From Clostridia bacterium (lineage in GTDB: Bacteria; Bacillota; Clostridia; Christensenellales; Aristaeellaceae), in the NCBI GenBank assembly GCA_017501255.1, contig JAFVXE010000061.1, forward strand, positions 62,001 to 126,000: 64,000 nt of DNA, in the 5' to 3' direction. Below, piece after piece: positions 9,081-17,092 of the stretch. Numbering within the stretch: the stretch's first letter is position 1; every line of letters begins with the position of its first letter. Position numbers and translations under genes: made by a program. The notes below the pieces were generated by a model, which saw nothing but the letters and a program-made list of their open reading frames with translations, ran no database searches and was not told the origin of the DNA.

Positions 9081-9109
9081 TTGCAACGTGCTGCCGCTTG
9101 TGCTACTAT
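9081..9109 (+). promoter_or_regulatory. Promoter of cysK
   Basis: TTGCAA (9081-9086) and an extended -10 TGC-TACTAT (9104-9109), spacer 17. The leader to the ATG at 9161 is about 45 bases. No T-box or S-box structure fits in so short a leader. Confidence 0.65.
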
Positions 9110-9160
9110 CAGGACTGTATCCATCATTGTATCCATTTTCCGAATGAGGGAGGCCTTTGT

Positions 9161-10093
9161 ATGGCACGCATTTATACTTCTGCGGAACAGCTCATCGGCG
9201 CAACGCCGCTGGTAGAACTTTGCAACATCGAAAAGAACCTGGGGCTGAACGCCCGGCTGCTGGCCAAGCTGGAATGCTTCAATCCCGGCGGTTCTGCCAA
9301 GGACCGTATCGCCGTTTCCATGCTGGACGATGCTGAGGCCAGCGGAAAGATCAAACCCGGTGCAACCATCATCGAGCCTACCTCCGGCAATACCGGCATT
9401 GGTCTGGCGGCTGTGGGCGCTGCCCGTGGCTACCGGGTGATCATCGTCATGCCGGATACCATGTCCATGGAGCGCCGTCTGCTGATGAAGGCCTATGGTG
9501 CGGAGCTGGTGCTCACCGACGGTGCCAAGGGAATGCAGGGTTCCATTGAAAAAGCAGAGGAACTGGCTGCACAGCTGCCCGGCAGCATGGTGATGGGACA
9601 GTTCGACAATCCCGCCAATCCCAAAGCCCACTACCTGACCACCGGCCCGGAAATCTGGGCAGATACAGAGGGACAGGTGGATTGCTTTGTGGCGGGCGTG
9701 GGCACCGGAGGCACCATCACCGGCACAGGCCGCTATCTGAAAGAGCAAAACCCTGCCGTCAAGGTGATCGCCGTGGAACCCGCCACCTCTCCCCTGCTCA
9801 GCGGCGGCAAAGCCGGTGCCCACGGCTTGCAGGGCATCGGCGCCAATTTTGTGCCCTCCGTGCTGGATCGAAATGTGTATGACGAGATCATGCCCATCAC
9901 CGATGAAGAAGCCTATCAGGCTGCCCGTATGCTGGGCCGCAGCGAGGGTCTGCTGGTGGGCATCACCTCCGGCGCTGCTTTGCACGCTGCCATCCAGCTG
10001 GCAAAACGGCCCGAAATGGCTGGCAAGACCATCGTGGCGCTTCTGCCCGATACCGGCGAGCGCTACCTGTCCACCCCCATGATGGCGGACTGA
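9161..10093 (+). CDS. cysK: Cysteine synthase A (O-acetylserine sulfhydrylase)
   Basis: A 310-residue fold-type II PLP enzyme that makes L-cysteine from O-acetylserine and sulfide. PLP lysine is Lys47 in [11 protein letters not shown]; the substrate loop [12 protein letters not shown] and the phosphate-binding [13 protein letters not shown] loop are intact, and SGAALHAA near the C terminus is typical. Length matches CysK. The ATG at 9161 follows GAGGGAGG; the longer frame from 9098 has no site and overlaps the promoter. Single-gene unit. Confidence 0.95.
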   Translation: MARIYTSAEQLIGATPLVELCNIEKNLGLNARLLAKLECFNPGGSAKDRIAVSMLDDAEASGKIKPGATIIEPTSGNTGIGLAAVGAARGYRVIIVMPDTMSMERRLLMKAYGAELVLTDGAKGMQGSIEKAEELAAQLPGSMVMGQFDNPANPKAHYLTTGPEIWADTEGQVDCFVAGVGTGGTITGTGRYLKEQNPAVKVIAVEPATSPLLSGGKAGAHGLQGIGANFVPSVLDRNVYDEIMPITDEEAYQAARMLGRSEGLLVGITSGAALHAAIQLAKRPEMAGKTIVALLPDTGERYLSTPMMAD

Positions 10094-10139
10094 CAACCCG
10101 TTCTGAACCGCCCTGTGCAAGCGGATGCGCAGTTCACAG

Positions 10140-10168
10140 TTGCCATGAAAGCGCAAATACGCTATAAT
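10140..10168 (+). promoter_or_regulatory. Promoter of small FakA-like gene
   Basis: TTGCCA (10140-10145), 17-base spacer, perfect TATAAT (10163-10168), 46 bases before the ATG at 10215. Confidence 0.8.
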
Positions 10169-10214
10169 GAACTTGCGTTTTTCGCAATTTGATTGCTGAT
10201 AAGGAGTTACTACC

Positions 10215-10466
10215 ATGCTTGAGTTCAAGTTTGATACCCAGCTGTTGATTGAAGGCAACGGCCTGGATGAGGATGCCATCAACGATTACATCACCGCCAA
10301 CCTGAAGGGCGATTGTCTGCTGGCCGTAGGCGATGAGGATCTGATCAAGATTCACTTCCACACCAACGAACCCTGGCAGCTGCTGGAGTACTGCGCCTCT
10401 CTGGGCGAGATCTACGATGTGGTTGTGGAGAACATGGAACGTCAGGAAGCCGGCCTGCAGGGCTGA
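10215..10466 (+). CDS. Stand-alone FakA/DAK-like C-terminal domain protein
   Basis: An 83-residue protein resembling the C-terminal part of the fatty-acid kinase FakA/YloV (DAK phosphatase family): FKFDTQLLIEGNGLDEDAI, then LLAVGDEDLIKIHFHTNEPW and a final EIYDVVVENMERQ. The kinase and middle domains are absent, but the gene has its own promoter, ribosome site (AAGGAGT) and terminator, so it is a complete unit and not a remnant. Short proteins of this type are annotated in Clostridia as kinase to dihydroxyacetone kinase. It has no catalytic kinase residues. Role unknown; a regulatory or binding role is a guess. Confidence 0.75.
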   Translation: MLEFKFDTQLLIEGNGLDEDAINDYITANLKGDCLLAVGDEDLIKIHFHTNEPWQLLEYCASLGEIYDVVVENMERQEAGLQG

Positions 10467-10483
10467 TTTTCCTCACATACAAG

Positions 10484-10535
10484 CAGAACCGCCGTCTATT
10501 TCCCCTGTGGGATACAGACGGCGGTTCTGTTTTTG
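10484..10535 (+). terminator. Terminator after small FakA-like gene
   Basis: Fourteen-base arms CAGAACCGCCGTCT (10484-10497) and AGACGGCGGTTCTG (10516-10529) followed by T5. It also lies just beyond the stop of the convergent DUF3877 gene. Confidence 0.9.
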
Positions 10536-10554
10536 ATTGTCCCGTGTTTCCTTT

Positions 10555-11094
10555 TCAAAGCAAATGGGTTGCATCCTCCGGGCGGAAACGGTGATAACTG
10601 AGATGCCCCATTTCCTCCTTGAAAAAATAGCAGTAACCATCCGGCTGACCATTTTGGAAATACAGCACGCTGTCAAATTCCGCATCCGGCGGCATTTGCC
10701 GATACACATAGGGCGACTGCTGGCTTTCAAACAGTTCGATCACCTGTGCCATACCGGTATGGTGATGACCTGCAAACATCCCAATTAGCGCCTGCAAAAA
10801 CGGCGATGCTTCCACCTGCTCATGCACATAGCGCACGCCCTCCTGAGGAATGGTCACCTCCACCCGATCCTCGTGAGGTGCAAAGCACAGCTGGCCCAGT
10901 GGAGAAGCTGAAAAGCCAGTTTCCGCAGCAAGGCACGCTGCCAGCGTTTGCACATCCTGTGCAGGGCAGCCGGTCAGCGCCGCCAGCGAAGCCGGAGCAT
11001 AATAGAGCTTCACCGTCCTGGGGCCAAAGCCCAGTTTGATCTGTGCTTCTTTCAGCTGGTCGGTGATATCCGTCAGCAAAGGTTGAATGCGCAT
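10555..11094 (-). CDS. DUF3877-like protein
   Basis: A 179-residue soluble protein opening MRIQPLLTDITDQLKEAQIKLGF with LYYAPASLAALTG, the layout I associate with DUF3877. A His-rich segment MFAGHHHTGMAQVIELF and a C-terminal aromatic stretch PDGYCYFFKEEMGHLSYHRF follow. No signal peptide or membrane segment. The ATG at 11094 has GGGAGG 7 bases upstream. Nothing in the context points to a function. Confidence 0.6.
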   Translation of the reverse strand: MRIQPLLTDITDQLKEAQIKLGFGPRTVKLYYAPASLAALTGCPAQDVQTLAACLAAETGFSASPLGQLCFAPHEDRVEVTIPQEGVRYVHEQVEASPFLQALIGMFAGHHHTGMAQVIELFESQQSPYVYRQMPPDAEFDSVLYFQNGQPDGYCYFFKEEMGHLSYHRFRPEDATHLL

Positions 11095-11234
11095 AAAGAT
11101 GCCTCCCATCAGGGTTGTTCCTGTATCCCACTATAGCACGCCCATCCTTCCTGCGTCAATCCGCACCCGGCGGCGGACTGCGCATAGAATGGATATGGGC
11201 AATGCTTCAAACGCCCGAAAAGGAGTGCATTTGG

Positions 11235-11717
11235 ATGACAACCATCAACATCCCGGCCCAGCCGGATACGGAAATACTCCCCACCCCCACCCTGCCGGAT
11301 AACAGCCAGCAGCCAGCCCAGCCCGGAGAGGGCCCCGAAGGTCTGCCCACCCCCTCTGTGCCGGGCGGCGGTACAATTACTTTCCGCTGCCCGCTGGGCT
11401 ACACGCCGAAAGTGACATCCGGCAGCCAAACCTTTACCGATCTTCTTTTGGAAAACAATGTTTCCTACCGCGCCATGCAGCTTGCCAATCCCAACCTGCC
11501 CACTTCCCGACTTGCGCCCGGCACGCCCTACTGCGCACCGCCTGCCAACAGCCGCCGCCTGTGTCCCTATGGCGCACGCTCCTATGTGATGGGGGTTGGC
11601 GAAAGCCTGGAAACCCTTGTGGAAACGGAAGGCGTATCACCGGAATTGCTGCTGGTGGCCAATCCCACCCTTGCACCGGGTGATTTTGCCCCCGGAAGGG
11701 TAATCTGTTTGCCGTAA
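11235..11717 (+). CDS. LysM-domain protein
   Basis: A 160-residue protein with a Pro-rich N-terminal third (residues 1-50) and two LysM-like repeats: residues about 55-105 (SQTFTDLLLENNVSYRAM, then ANPNLPTSRLAPGTPYCAPP) and 112-160 (YVMGVGESLETLVETEGV, then NPTLAPGDFAPGRVICLP). LysM modules bind peptidoglycan or chitin. No signal peptide is visible, so a mother-cell spore-coat role or non-classical location is possible. The ATG at 11235 follows AAAGGAG by 9 bases; an earlier in-frame ATG has no site. The second repeat is the clearer one. Confidence 0.7.
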   Translation: MTTINIPAQPDTEILPTPTLPDNSQQPAQPGEGPEGLPTPSVPGGGTITFRCPLGYTPKVTSGSQTFTDLLLENNVSYRAMQLANPNLPTSRLAPGTPYCAPPANSRRLCPYGARSYVMGVGESLETLVETEGVSPELLLVANPTLAPGDFAPGRVICLP

Positions 11718-11796
11718 AACGATGCCATTTGATCAAACGGTGGAAAGCAGCAACCCCAATGCCTTCCATCGTTTTTCATTTTTTTGAAAAAAGGGG

Positions 11797-11825
11797 TTGA
11801 CAACTCCCTGGATGCGTGCTAATAT
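11797..11825 (+). promoter_or_regulatory. Promoter of tRNA cluster
   Basis: Consensus TTGACA (11797-11802), 17-base spacer, extended TGC-TAATAT (11820-11825). It stands about 70 bases before tRNA-Lys and is the best -35 box in this part of the window. Confidence 0.85.
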
Positions 11826-11897
11826 ATCACTCGTGGTTTGAACAACCCGGCCATCGTCAAGGGGTCGAATGCCAAGCAGCGGTAACACCCCCGGTGT

Positions 11898-11973
11898 GAC
11901 CCATTAGCTCAGTTGGCAGAGCACTTGACTTTTAATCAAGGTGTCCGGAGTTCGAGTCTCCGATGGGTCACCA
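11898..11973 (+). tRNA. tRNA-Lys (UUU)
   Basis: Acceptor arms GACCCAT and ATGGGTC pair fully; anticodon loop CTTTTAA gives UUU; the T arm has GTTCGAGTC. CCA is encoded at 11971-11973. Confidence 0.97.
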
Positions 11974-11998
11974 TCCCTTCTCTAAGCGAAGGTACCCT

Positions 11999-12081
11999 GC
12001 GGGCGTGGCGGAATGGCAGACGCGCTGGATTTAGGTTCCAGTGCCCAAGGCGTAAGAGTTCGAGTCTCTTCGCCCGCACCA
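11999..12081 (+). tRNA. tRNA-Leu (UAG)
   Basis: Class II tRNA with acceptor arms GCGGGCG and CGCCCGC and a long variable arm (TGCCCAAGGCGT). The anticodon stem CTGGA/TCCAG frames TTTAGGT, anticodon UAG. CCA is encoded. Confidence 0.97.
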
Positions 12082-12114
12082 TTTCTTGCTCGCAAACAGA
12101 ATCCTGTGGAACGT

Positions 12115-12189
12115 GCGGTAGTAGCTCAGTGGTAGAGTGCCACCTTGCCAAGGTGGATGTCGCGAGTTCGAATCTCGTCTACCGCTCCA
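12115..12189 (+). tRNA. tRNA-Gly (GCC)
   Basis: Acceptor arms GCGGTAG and CTACCGC; anticodon stem CCACC/GGTGG frames TTGCCAA, anticodon GCC. Discriminator T and encoded CCA. Confidence 0.97.
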
Positions 12190-12232
12190 CTTTCTGTTTA
12201 TGGTGACTGGGCCATCCCCCACCCCTTGTCAG

Positions 12233-12306
12233 GCGGGTGTAGCTCAATGGTAGAGCCCCAGCCTTCCAAGCTGGTTACGTGGGTTCGATTCCCATCACCC
12301 GCTCCA
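12233..12306 (+). tRNA. tRNA-Gly (UCC)
   Basis: Acceptor arms GCGGGTG and CACCCGC; anticodon loop CTTCCAA gives UCC. Encoded CCA at 12304-12306, three bases before the terminator stem. Confidence 0.97.
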
Positions 12307-12308
12307 TG

Positions 12309-12336
12309 AAAACCTGCCGAGTACGGCAGGTTTTTT
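12309..12336 (+). terminator. Terminator of tRNA cluster
   Basis: Arms AAAACCTGCC (12309-12318) and GGCAGGTTTT (12325-12334), with the T run extending to 12336. Confidence 0.9.
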
Positions 12337-12377
12337 GCTATTCATTTTTCACCCTGCTTTGCAAAGGAGGCCATGCC

Positions 12378-13058
12378 ATGCAAATTGCCAACAACATCCT
12401 GCGCCATCACCTGCGCAACTGCTACTTTATCAATGGCACTGCCTATGCGGGAAAATCCACCATGTGCGCCATGCTGGCTGAACGGTACGGCATGGTTCAC
12501 TGCGAAGAAAATTATGGCCTTGACGAGATTCTGCAAGTGGCAACACCAGAAGAACAGCCCAATGTGAGCTATCCCAACACAATGCCCTCCTGGCAGCATT
12601 TTGTGCTGCGTACCCCGGAAGAATACCAGCGCTGGGTGGATGGCAACAGCATGGAACTTGCCCAGTTTGAGGTGGCTGAACTGATTCGCCGCAGCGCCAG
12701 CGGACAGAAGCTGATTGTGGATACCAATATTCCTCCGGATCTGCTGTGGCAAATTTCGGATTACGACCACGTAGCCATCATGCTGTCCCCGCAAAGTGTA
12801 TCGGTGGATCGCTTTTTTGACCGCAATGATCCTGAAAAGCAGTTTCTGCTGTCCGTCATTCAGGGATGCCCGGACCCGGAAGCTGCCCTTGCCAATTTCA
12901 AGGCCTGCATTGCCCGGATCAACAGCCCGGAATGCTATGAATCCTTCAAAAACAGCGGTTTTTTTGTTCTGGAACGCCTCAATCCCGATATAGATACCAA
13001 AGAAGAAACCCTGGCTGCACTGGCAAAGCATTTTCAGCTGGATACCAGCAACGCCTGA
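12378..13058 (+). CDS. P-loop NTPase-like protein of unknown substrate
   Basis: A 226-residue protein with a Walker A-like NGTAYAGKSTMCAML at residues about 20-34 and a nucleoside/shikimate-kinase-like layout, including LIVDTNIPPDLLWQISDYDHVAIML (Walker B-like LIVDT). It probably is a small-molecule kinase or related P-loop enzyme. The ATG at 12378 follows GGAGG by 7 bases; the frame opens further upstream across tRNA-Gly, which is not coding, and another ATG at 12373 is in the wrong frame. The acetyltransferase at 13084 follows 25 bases later, suggesting co-transcription. Confidence 0.7.
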   Translation: MQIANNILRHHLRNCYFINGTAYAGKSTMCAMLAERYGMVHCEENYGLDEILQVATPEEQPNVSYPNTMPSWQHFVLRTPEEYQRWVDGNSMELAQFEVAELIRRSASGQKLIVDTNIPPDLLWQISDYDHVAIMLSPQSVSVDRFFDRNDPEKQFLLSVIQGCPDPEAALANFKACIARINSPECYESFKNSGFFVLERLNPDIDTKEETLAALAKHFQLDTSNA

Positions 13059-13083
13059 TGACTGCACCAAAGGAGAAAACCGT

Positions 13084-13731
13084 ATGCCCACCAACATTCC
13101 ACTCAGCGACTATCCCCGCCGGGATCATTTTCAATACTTCGCCTCCCTGCCCAACCCTTATGTGGGCGTAACGGTGAATGTGGATGTAACAGAACTGGTT
13201 GCTGCCTGCAAGGCTGCCAAGGCCTCCTTCTATCTGTGCTTCATGCACGCCGCTGCGCTGGCTGCGGATAAGGTGCCCCAGTTCCGGCAGCGGATTCACC
13301 CGGAGGGAATCATTCAGTACGACCACTGCCCCACCTCCCACATCGAACTGCTGGAAGATGAGACCTATTGCTACTGCACGCTGCGTCACCAGTTTCCCCT
13401 CAAAGAATATCTGACCAAAGCGGAGACTGCCCGGAACGCTGCCCGCCAGAACGCATCCATCGAGGAAGAGGAGGATGTGGACAGTATGGTTTTCATCTCC
13501 AGCCTGCCATGGCTGCACTACACCGCCTTTGTGCAGCCCACCGGGAAGGATTCCAACCCCCGCATTTCCTGGGGAAAATATGAGGAAGATCACCGTGGGC
13601 GGCTGATGATGCCGGTAACGGTGCTGGCCCACCATGCACTGGTGGACGGCATTCACATCGCCCGGTTCTATGAACAGCTGGATGGGCAGCTTGCACAGTT
13701 AACAGCCGAATTGAAGGGGCTGCCACGATGA
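13084..13731 (+). CDS. Chloramphenicol acetyltransferase-like (CATA family) protein
   Basis: A 215-residue protein of the trimeric CAT fold. The acyl-transfer motif HHALVDG is present at residues 183-189, with catalytic His184 and structural Asp188 in place. The N-terminal half has the usual YPRRDHFQYFA, the CAT-family R(R/K)xHFxxF signature. It could acetylate chloramphenicol, but family members in gut Firmicutes often have other or unknown acceptors, so resistance should not be assumed. Start ATG follows AAAGGAGAAAACC. The last four bases overlap the next gene's start. Confidence 0.8.
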   Translation: MPTNIPLSDYPRRDHFQYFASLPNPYVGVTVNVDVTELVAACKAAKASFYLCFMHAAALAADKVPQFRQRIHPEGIIQYDHCPTSHIELLEDETYCYCTLRHQFPLKEYLTKAETARNAARQNASIEEEEDVDSMVFISSLPWLHYTAFVQPTGKDSNPRISWGKYEEDHRGRLMMPVTVLAHHALVDGIHIARFYEQLDGQLAQLTAELKGLPR

Positions 13732-14408
13732 AAAGAAAGTACACCATGGGGTTCGATGGCTGGGGACTTGCCCTGTTTGCAGCCTTCATGCTGCCCAACA
13801 TTCTGTGGGCATTCCTGCCAGCGCCCAACGATATCCTCAGGGTACCTTCTGTCACGCCTGTGGTGGATGGTATCGGTTCCTTTTGTCAGGTGCTGATGGT
13901 ATTCTGTTTGTGCTTCATCACCCGCATTGATGCCAAGCCTTTGCACCTCTCCCCTATATGCTGGTGTGTTTTGGGTTGTGTACTTGTCTATTGGTGCGCT
14001 TGGGCAGGCTACTATCTGGGTGTTGTTCAACCCGGCATCATACTGTGCATGACGCTGATGCCCTGCGCCGCTTTCCTGCTGTATCTGCTGGATCGGCGCA
14101 ACGTCCCCGGACTGTTCCCTGCCGGCATTTTCACAATCTGTCATCTAATTTTTTACCATCGTTCATTTTTTGATCTTGCGTTGATGTTTCTTCCAATCAT
14201 CTTTGCAATGTATTCATACTGTGGTCACAACCGTGTGGTATCATTTATATTGTCGAAAGACATTATGCGCCGGGAAGTGGTGCGATGGTTTTCTCTTGCG
14301 CAAGATGAATGGAAAACGCCGGTCTGGACTTCGCCGGCGCAGGGTGATTATTTGCCTTTTCCCCCTCTCCGCTTCCCGGTGCGCCTACAAACAACACGTC
14401 TGGCGTGA
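13728..14408 (+). CDS. Small multi-pass membrane protein with suspect C-terminal extension
   Basis: The ATG at 13728 overlaps the preceding TGA (ATGA). Residues 1-145 form a compact four-to-five-segment membrane protein beginning MKRKYTMGFDGWGLALF and ending ICHLIF, of unknown function. The following 80 residues are different in character: a short hydrophobic stretch (LMFLPIIFAMYSY) and a hydrophilic tail with no recognisable features. A run of six T at 14149-14154 is where the change occurs; a one-base shift there would end the protein at 14173. Either the tail is real or this is a recent or sequencing indel. Confidence 0.6.
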   Translation: MKRKYTMGFDGWGLALFAAFMLPNILWAFLPAPNDILRVPSVTPVVDGIGSFCQVLMVFCLCFITRIDAKPLHLSPICWCVLGCVLVYWCAWAGYYLGVVQPGIILCMTLMPCAAFLLYLLDRRNVPGLFPAGIFTICHLIFYHRSFFDLALMFLPIIFAMYSYCGHNRVVSFILSKDIMRREVVRWFSLAQDEWKTPVWTSPAQGDYLPFPPLRFPVRLQTTRLA

Positions 14409-14417
14409 ATCCATACT

Positions 14418-14465
14418 AAAACCGCAGCTGTGCAGTTCCTTTTTTACTGTGCAGTTGCGGTTTTG
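14418..14465 (+). terminator. Probable terminator after membrane-protein gene
   Basis: Outer arms AAAACCGCA and TGCGGTTTT with inner complementary CTGTGCAGT/ACTGTGCAG segments, ending in a short T tract. It lies just after the stop at 14408. Confidence 0.7.
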
Positions 14466-14475
14466 CTTTGGGATG

Positions 14476-14505
14476 ATCCTGCAAAATGGCGCAATACGGC
14501 AGGAT
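14476..14505. repeat. Inverted repeat in gap before sugar isomerase gene
   Basis: Arms ATCCTGC (14476-14482) and GCAGGAT (14499-14505), 16 bases apart. It could be an operator of the isomerase/dehydrogenase pair. I found no convincing -35/-10 pair in the gap 14466-14590. Confidence 0.35.
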
Positions 14506-14594
14506 TCTCCCCAGCCGTGAGAGAATTGATACAGCAATCTTGTGTACGATCCCATCATCAATGCATGGATTGCCCTGAAGGAGGGAAATAAAGA

Positions 14595-15344
14595 ATGCAG
14601 CTTGGCGCTCAGCTGTTTACCACCCGGGAAAGCTGCCAGACGCTGGAGGGCTTTGCCGAAACACTGAAACATATTGCAGATATTGGCTATCAAACCGTGC
14701 AGGTATCCGGCACCTGTGCTTTTGAAGCGGATTGGCTGAAGGAACAGCTTCGGCAAAACGGCCTTCGTTGTGTGCTGACCCATACGCCGGTACCCCGGCT
14801 GACGGGCGAATTGGAGAAGGTGCTGGACGAGCATCGGGTATTCGATTGTCCCCGCATTGGTCTGGGATACTGGACCTTCAACGAAGCGGATGAGATGTCC
14901 CTTGAAAAGTGGCTGGATATCTTCGTACCGGTTGCAAAGGCCATTCACGATGGCGGAGCCTATTTCATGTACCACAATCATCACAACGAATTCAAACGTA
15001 TCGGCGGCAAACTGGTGATGGAAACCCTGATGGAAGCGGTTCCTGCCGAGCAGATGGGCTTCACGCTGGACACCTACTGGGTGCAGGCAGCCGGCGGCGA
15101 TCCTGCCCTGTGGCTGGAAAAGCTCAGCGGACGCATCCCCTGCATCCACCTGAAGGATTGCGGCTATGACCGCTCCATGCAGCCCATCGGCGAAGGCAAC
15201 ATCAACTTCGACCGGGTATTTGCCAAAGCAGAATCCGGTGGTACCCAGTATATGCTGGTGGAACAGGACAACTGCAACGGCGAGGATCCCATCGAATGCC
15301 TGCGCCGTTCCTACAACTATCTGAAAGCCTGCGGCTTCCGCTAA
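14595..15344 (+). CDS. Sugar phosphate isomerase/epimerase (xylose-isomerase-like TIM barrel)
   Basis: A 249-residue AP-endonuclease-2-family TIM barrel with metal-ligand segments YFMYHNHHNEF (about residue 120), FTLDTYW, CIHLKDCG and MLVEQDN, as in IolE/IolI-type isomerases. Such enzymes isomerise or dehydrate keto-sugars and inositols. The ATG follows GAAGGAGGG. The Gfo/Idh gene begins 20 bases after the stop, so the two form an oxidoreductase-isomerase pair typical of catabolism of uncommon sugars or glycosides through 3-keto intermediates. The exact substrate is unknown. Confidence 0.85.
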   Translation: MQLGAQLFTTRESCQTLEGFAETLKHIADIGYQTVQVSGTCAFEADWLKEQLRQNGLRCVLTHTPVPRLTGELEKVLDEHRVFDCPRIGLGYWTFNEADEMSLEKWLDIFVPVAKAIHDGGAYFMYHNHHNEFKRIGGKLVMETLMEAVPAEQMGFTLDTYWVQAAGGDPALWLEKLSGRIPCIHLKDCGYDRSMQPIGEGNINFDRVFAKAESGGTQYMLVEQDNCNGEDPIECLRRSYNYLKACGFR

Positions 15345-15364
15345 TACATAGGGAGGAACTGTTT

Positions 15365-16543
15365 ATGGATCAGAAAATCAAGTTTGGTATCATCGGTATC
15401 GGCAACATGGGTTCCGGTCATGCAAAGAATGTGGTGCAGGGCAACTGTCCCGAGCTGGATCTGGTGGCAGTGGCGGATGTGAATCCGGATCGGCTGGCAT
15501 GGGCCAAGGAAAACCTTTCCCCTGACCTCGCCTGCTTTGAGGATGCGATCCAGATGCTGGACAGCGGACTGGTGGAGGCCGTTCTGGTATCCGTTCCCCA
15601 CTACGACCATCCCCGCTACGCCATGGAATGTATGCGCCGTGGTATTCACGTGATGGTGGAAAAGCCTGCTGGCGTTTACACCAAGCAGGTGCGGGAGATG
15701 AACGAGGAAGCAGCCAGGCATCCCGAAGTGAAATTCGGCATGATGTTCAACCAGCGCACCAACTGCATCTATCGCAAAATGCGGGAGCTGATCCAGTCCG
15801 GTAAATATGGCCGCATTCGCCGCACCAACTGGATCATCACCAACTGGTACCGGCCCCAGTGCTACTACGATTCCGGCGACTGGCGCGCCACCTGGGCAGG
15901 CGAAGGCGGCGGCGTGCTGCTGAATCAGTGTCCCCATCAGCTGGACCTGTGGCAGTGGATCTGCGGTATGCCCGTCAGCGTACAGAGCCATCTGCGCTTT
16001 GGCCAGTGGCACGATATTGAGGTGGAGGACGACGTGACCACCTACGTGGAATATGCAAACGGCGCTACCGGCGTGTTCGTTACCACCACCGGCGACGCAC
16101 ATGGCGACAACCGCTTTGAGGTGCAGATGGATAAGGCCCGCATCATCGTGGAGGATGACAAGCTGAGCCTGTTGGAGTTTGAGGTCAGCGAGCCCGAATG
16201 GAGCAAGACCACCACGCAGACCTTTGCAACGTTGCCCGCCAAGGAAGTAGAAGTGGAGACCGACGGTGAGAATCCCCAGCACGTTGGCGTGCTGAACGCA
16301 TGGGCCGGCGCCATTCTCCGGGGCGAACCCCTGGTAGCTGGCGGCGAGGAAGGCATCAATGGCCTCACCCTGTCCAACGCCATGCACCTGAGCGCATTCC
16401 TCGGCCAGAAGGTGGACATTCCCTTCGATGAGGAACTGTACTATCAGGAGCTGATGAAGCGGGTAGCCACCTCCCGCCGCAAGACCGGCGGCAAGGCGGT
16501 ATTTTCTGATACCAGCGACAGCTACAACGGTTCCAAGGCATAA
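15365..16543 (+). CDS. Gfo/Idh/MocA-family oxidoreductase
   Basis: A 392-residue NAD(P)-dependent dehydrogenase. The N-terminal Rossmann domain has GIIGIGNMGSGHAKN, and VEKPAG supplies the family's EKP motif lysine. The C-terminal alpha/beta domain holds GGGVLLNQCPHQLDLWQW, with the catalytic Asp/His pair in CPHQLD. The ATG at 15365 has GGGAGG at 8 bases; an earlier in-frame ATG lies inside the isomerase gene. It works with the preceding isomerase, probably oxidising a sugar hydroxyl to a keto group. Ends at the terminator 16553-16595. Confidence 0.9.
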   Translation: MDQKIKFGIIGIGNMGSGHAKNVVQGNCPELDLVAVADVNPDRLAWAKENLSPDLACFEDAIQMLDSGLVEAVLVSVPHYDHPRYAMECMRRGIHVMVEKPAGVYTKQVREMNEEAARHPEVKFGMMFNQRTNCIYRKMRELIQSGKYGRIRRTNWIITNWYRPQCYYDSGDWRATWAGEGGGVLLNQCPHQLDLWQWICGMPVSVQSHLRFGQWHDIEVEDDVTTYVEYANGATGVFVTTTGDAHGDNRFEVQMDKARIIVEDDKLSLLEFEVSEPEWSKTTTQTFATLPAKEVEVETDGENPQHVGVLNAWAGAILRGEPLVAGGEEGINGLTLSNAMHLSAFLGQKVDIPFDEELYYQELMKRVATSRRKTGGKAVFSDTSDSYNGSKA

Positions 16544-16552
16544 CACTACCGA

Positions 16553-16595
16553 AAAAACGCATCTGTACGGCGGTTGCTGTACAGATGCGTTTTTC
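16553..16595. terminator. Bidirectional terminator between Gfo/Idh gene and deaminase
   Basis: Arms AAAAACGCATCTGTAC and GTACAGATGCGTTTTT give a 16-base stem with A/T flanks on both sides. It serves the convergent genes ending at 16543 and 16621. Confidence 0.9.
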
Positions 16596-16620
16596 ATTGC
16601 ATTCTCAAGGACATGAAGTA

Positions 16621-17058
16621 TCAGCGGAAATAATCCTTGATCTCCTCCAGCAGAAAATCTTTTACCAGCCTGGTCTGATGGATATAGCTGCCCGCCCTGA
16701 GCACCTCTTCGCAGGAAAGGAACGACCAATTTTCCTCCTTGCCGCGATGGTCTGGGTTGTTGGCGTACACAATCCCGTCCATACCGGCCCACAGGGCAGC
16801 GGATGCGCACAGCGGGCAGGGTTCGAAGGTGGAATACAGCCAACAGCCATCAGGAAATTGACTGACACCCAACCGGCGGCAGGCTTCCCGGATGGCATTC
16901 ACCTCTGCGTGGGCGGTGGGATCGTTGTCCTGCCCAATGGTAGTGCGACCTTTGGCAATAATCTGTCCTGCCTCATCCACCACTGCTGCATAGATGGAAT
17001 GCTTCGTCCATTGGTCGTGGATCAGTTCCCGCATGATGTTTTTATCTGGATGTTTCAT
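16621..17058 (-). CDS. Nucleoside deaminase, CMP/dCMP-deaminase fold
   Basis: A 145-residue zinc deaminase with HAEVNAI (His50, catalytic Glu52) and EPCPLC (Cys81, Cys84), the complete zinc-site set. The C-terminal half resembles guanine deaminases (YANNPDHRGKEENW). It therefore probably hydrolyses an amino group from guanine or a related base. The ATG at 17058 follows AGGAAAGG; the earlier in-frame ATG lies inside the methyltransferase gene. It is the last gene of the unit that begins with zur, 34 bases after the methyltransferase stop, which makes zinc-dependent expression possible. Confidence 0.85.
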   Translation of the reverse strand: MKHPDKNIMRELIHDQWTKHSIYAAVVDEAGQIIAKGRTTIGQDNDPTAHAEVNAIREACRRLGVSQFPDGCWLYSTFEPCPLCASAALWAGMDGIVYANNPDHRGKEENWSFLSCEEVLRAGSYIHQTRLVKDFLLEEIKDYFR

Positions 17059-17092
17059 TTTCACCTTTCCTGCAGCCCAAATGGCCTCCTGC

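Noticed and set aside
12279..12377. Upstream extension of the P-loop protein through tRNA-Gly
   Set aside because: The frame crosses the tRNA and its terminator; the ribosome site fixes the start at 12378.
13084..13731. Chloramphenicol resistance gene
   Set aside because: The fold and active site fit CAT, but related proteins often lack resistance activity and nothing nearby indicates a mobile resistance element.
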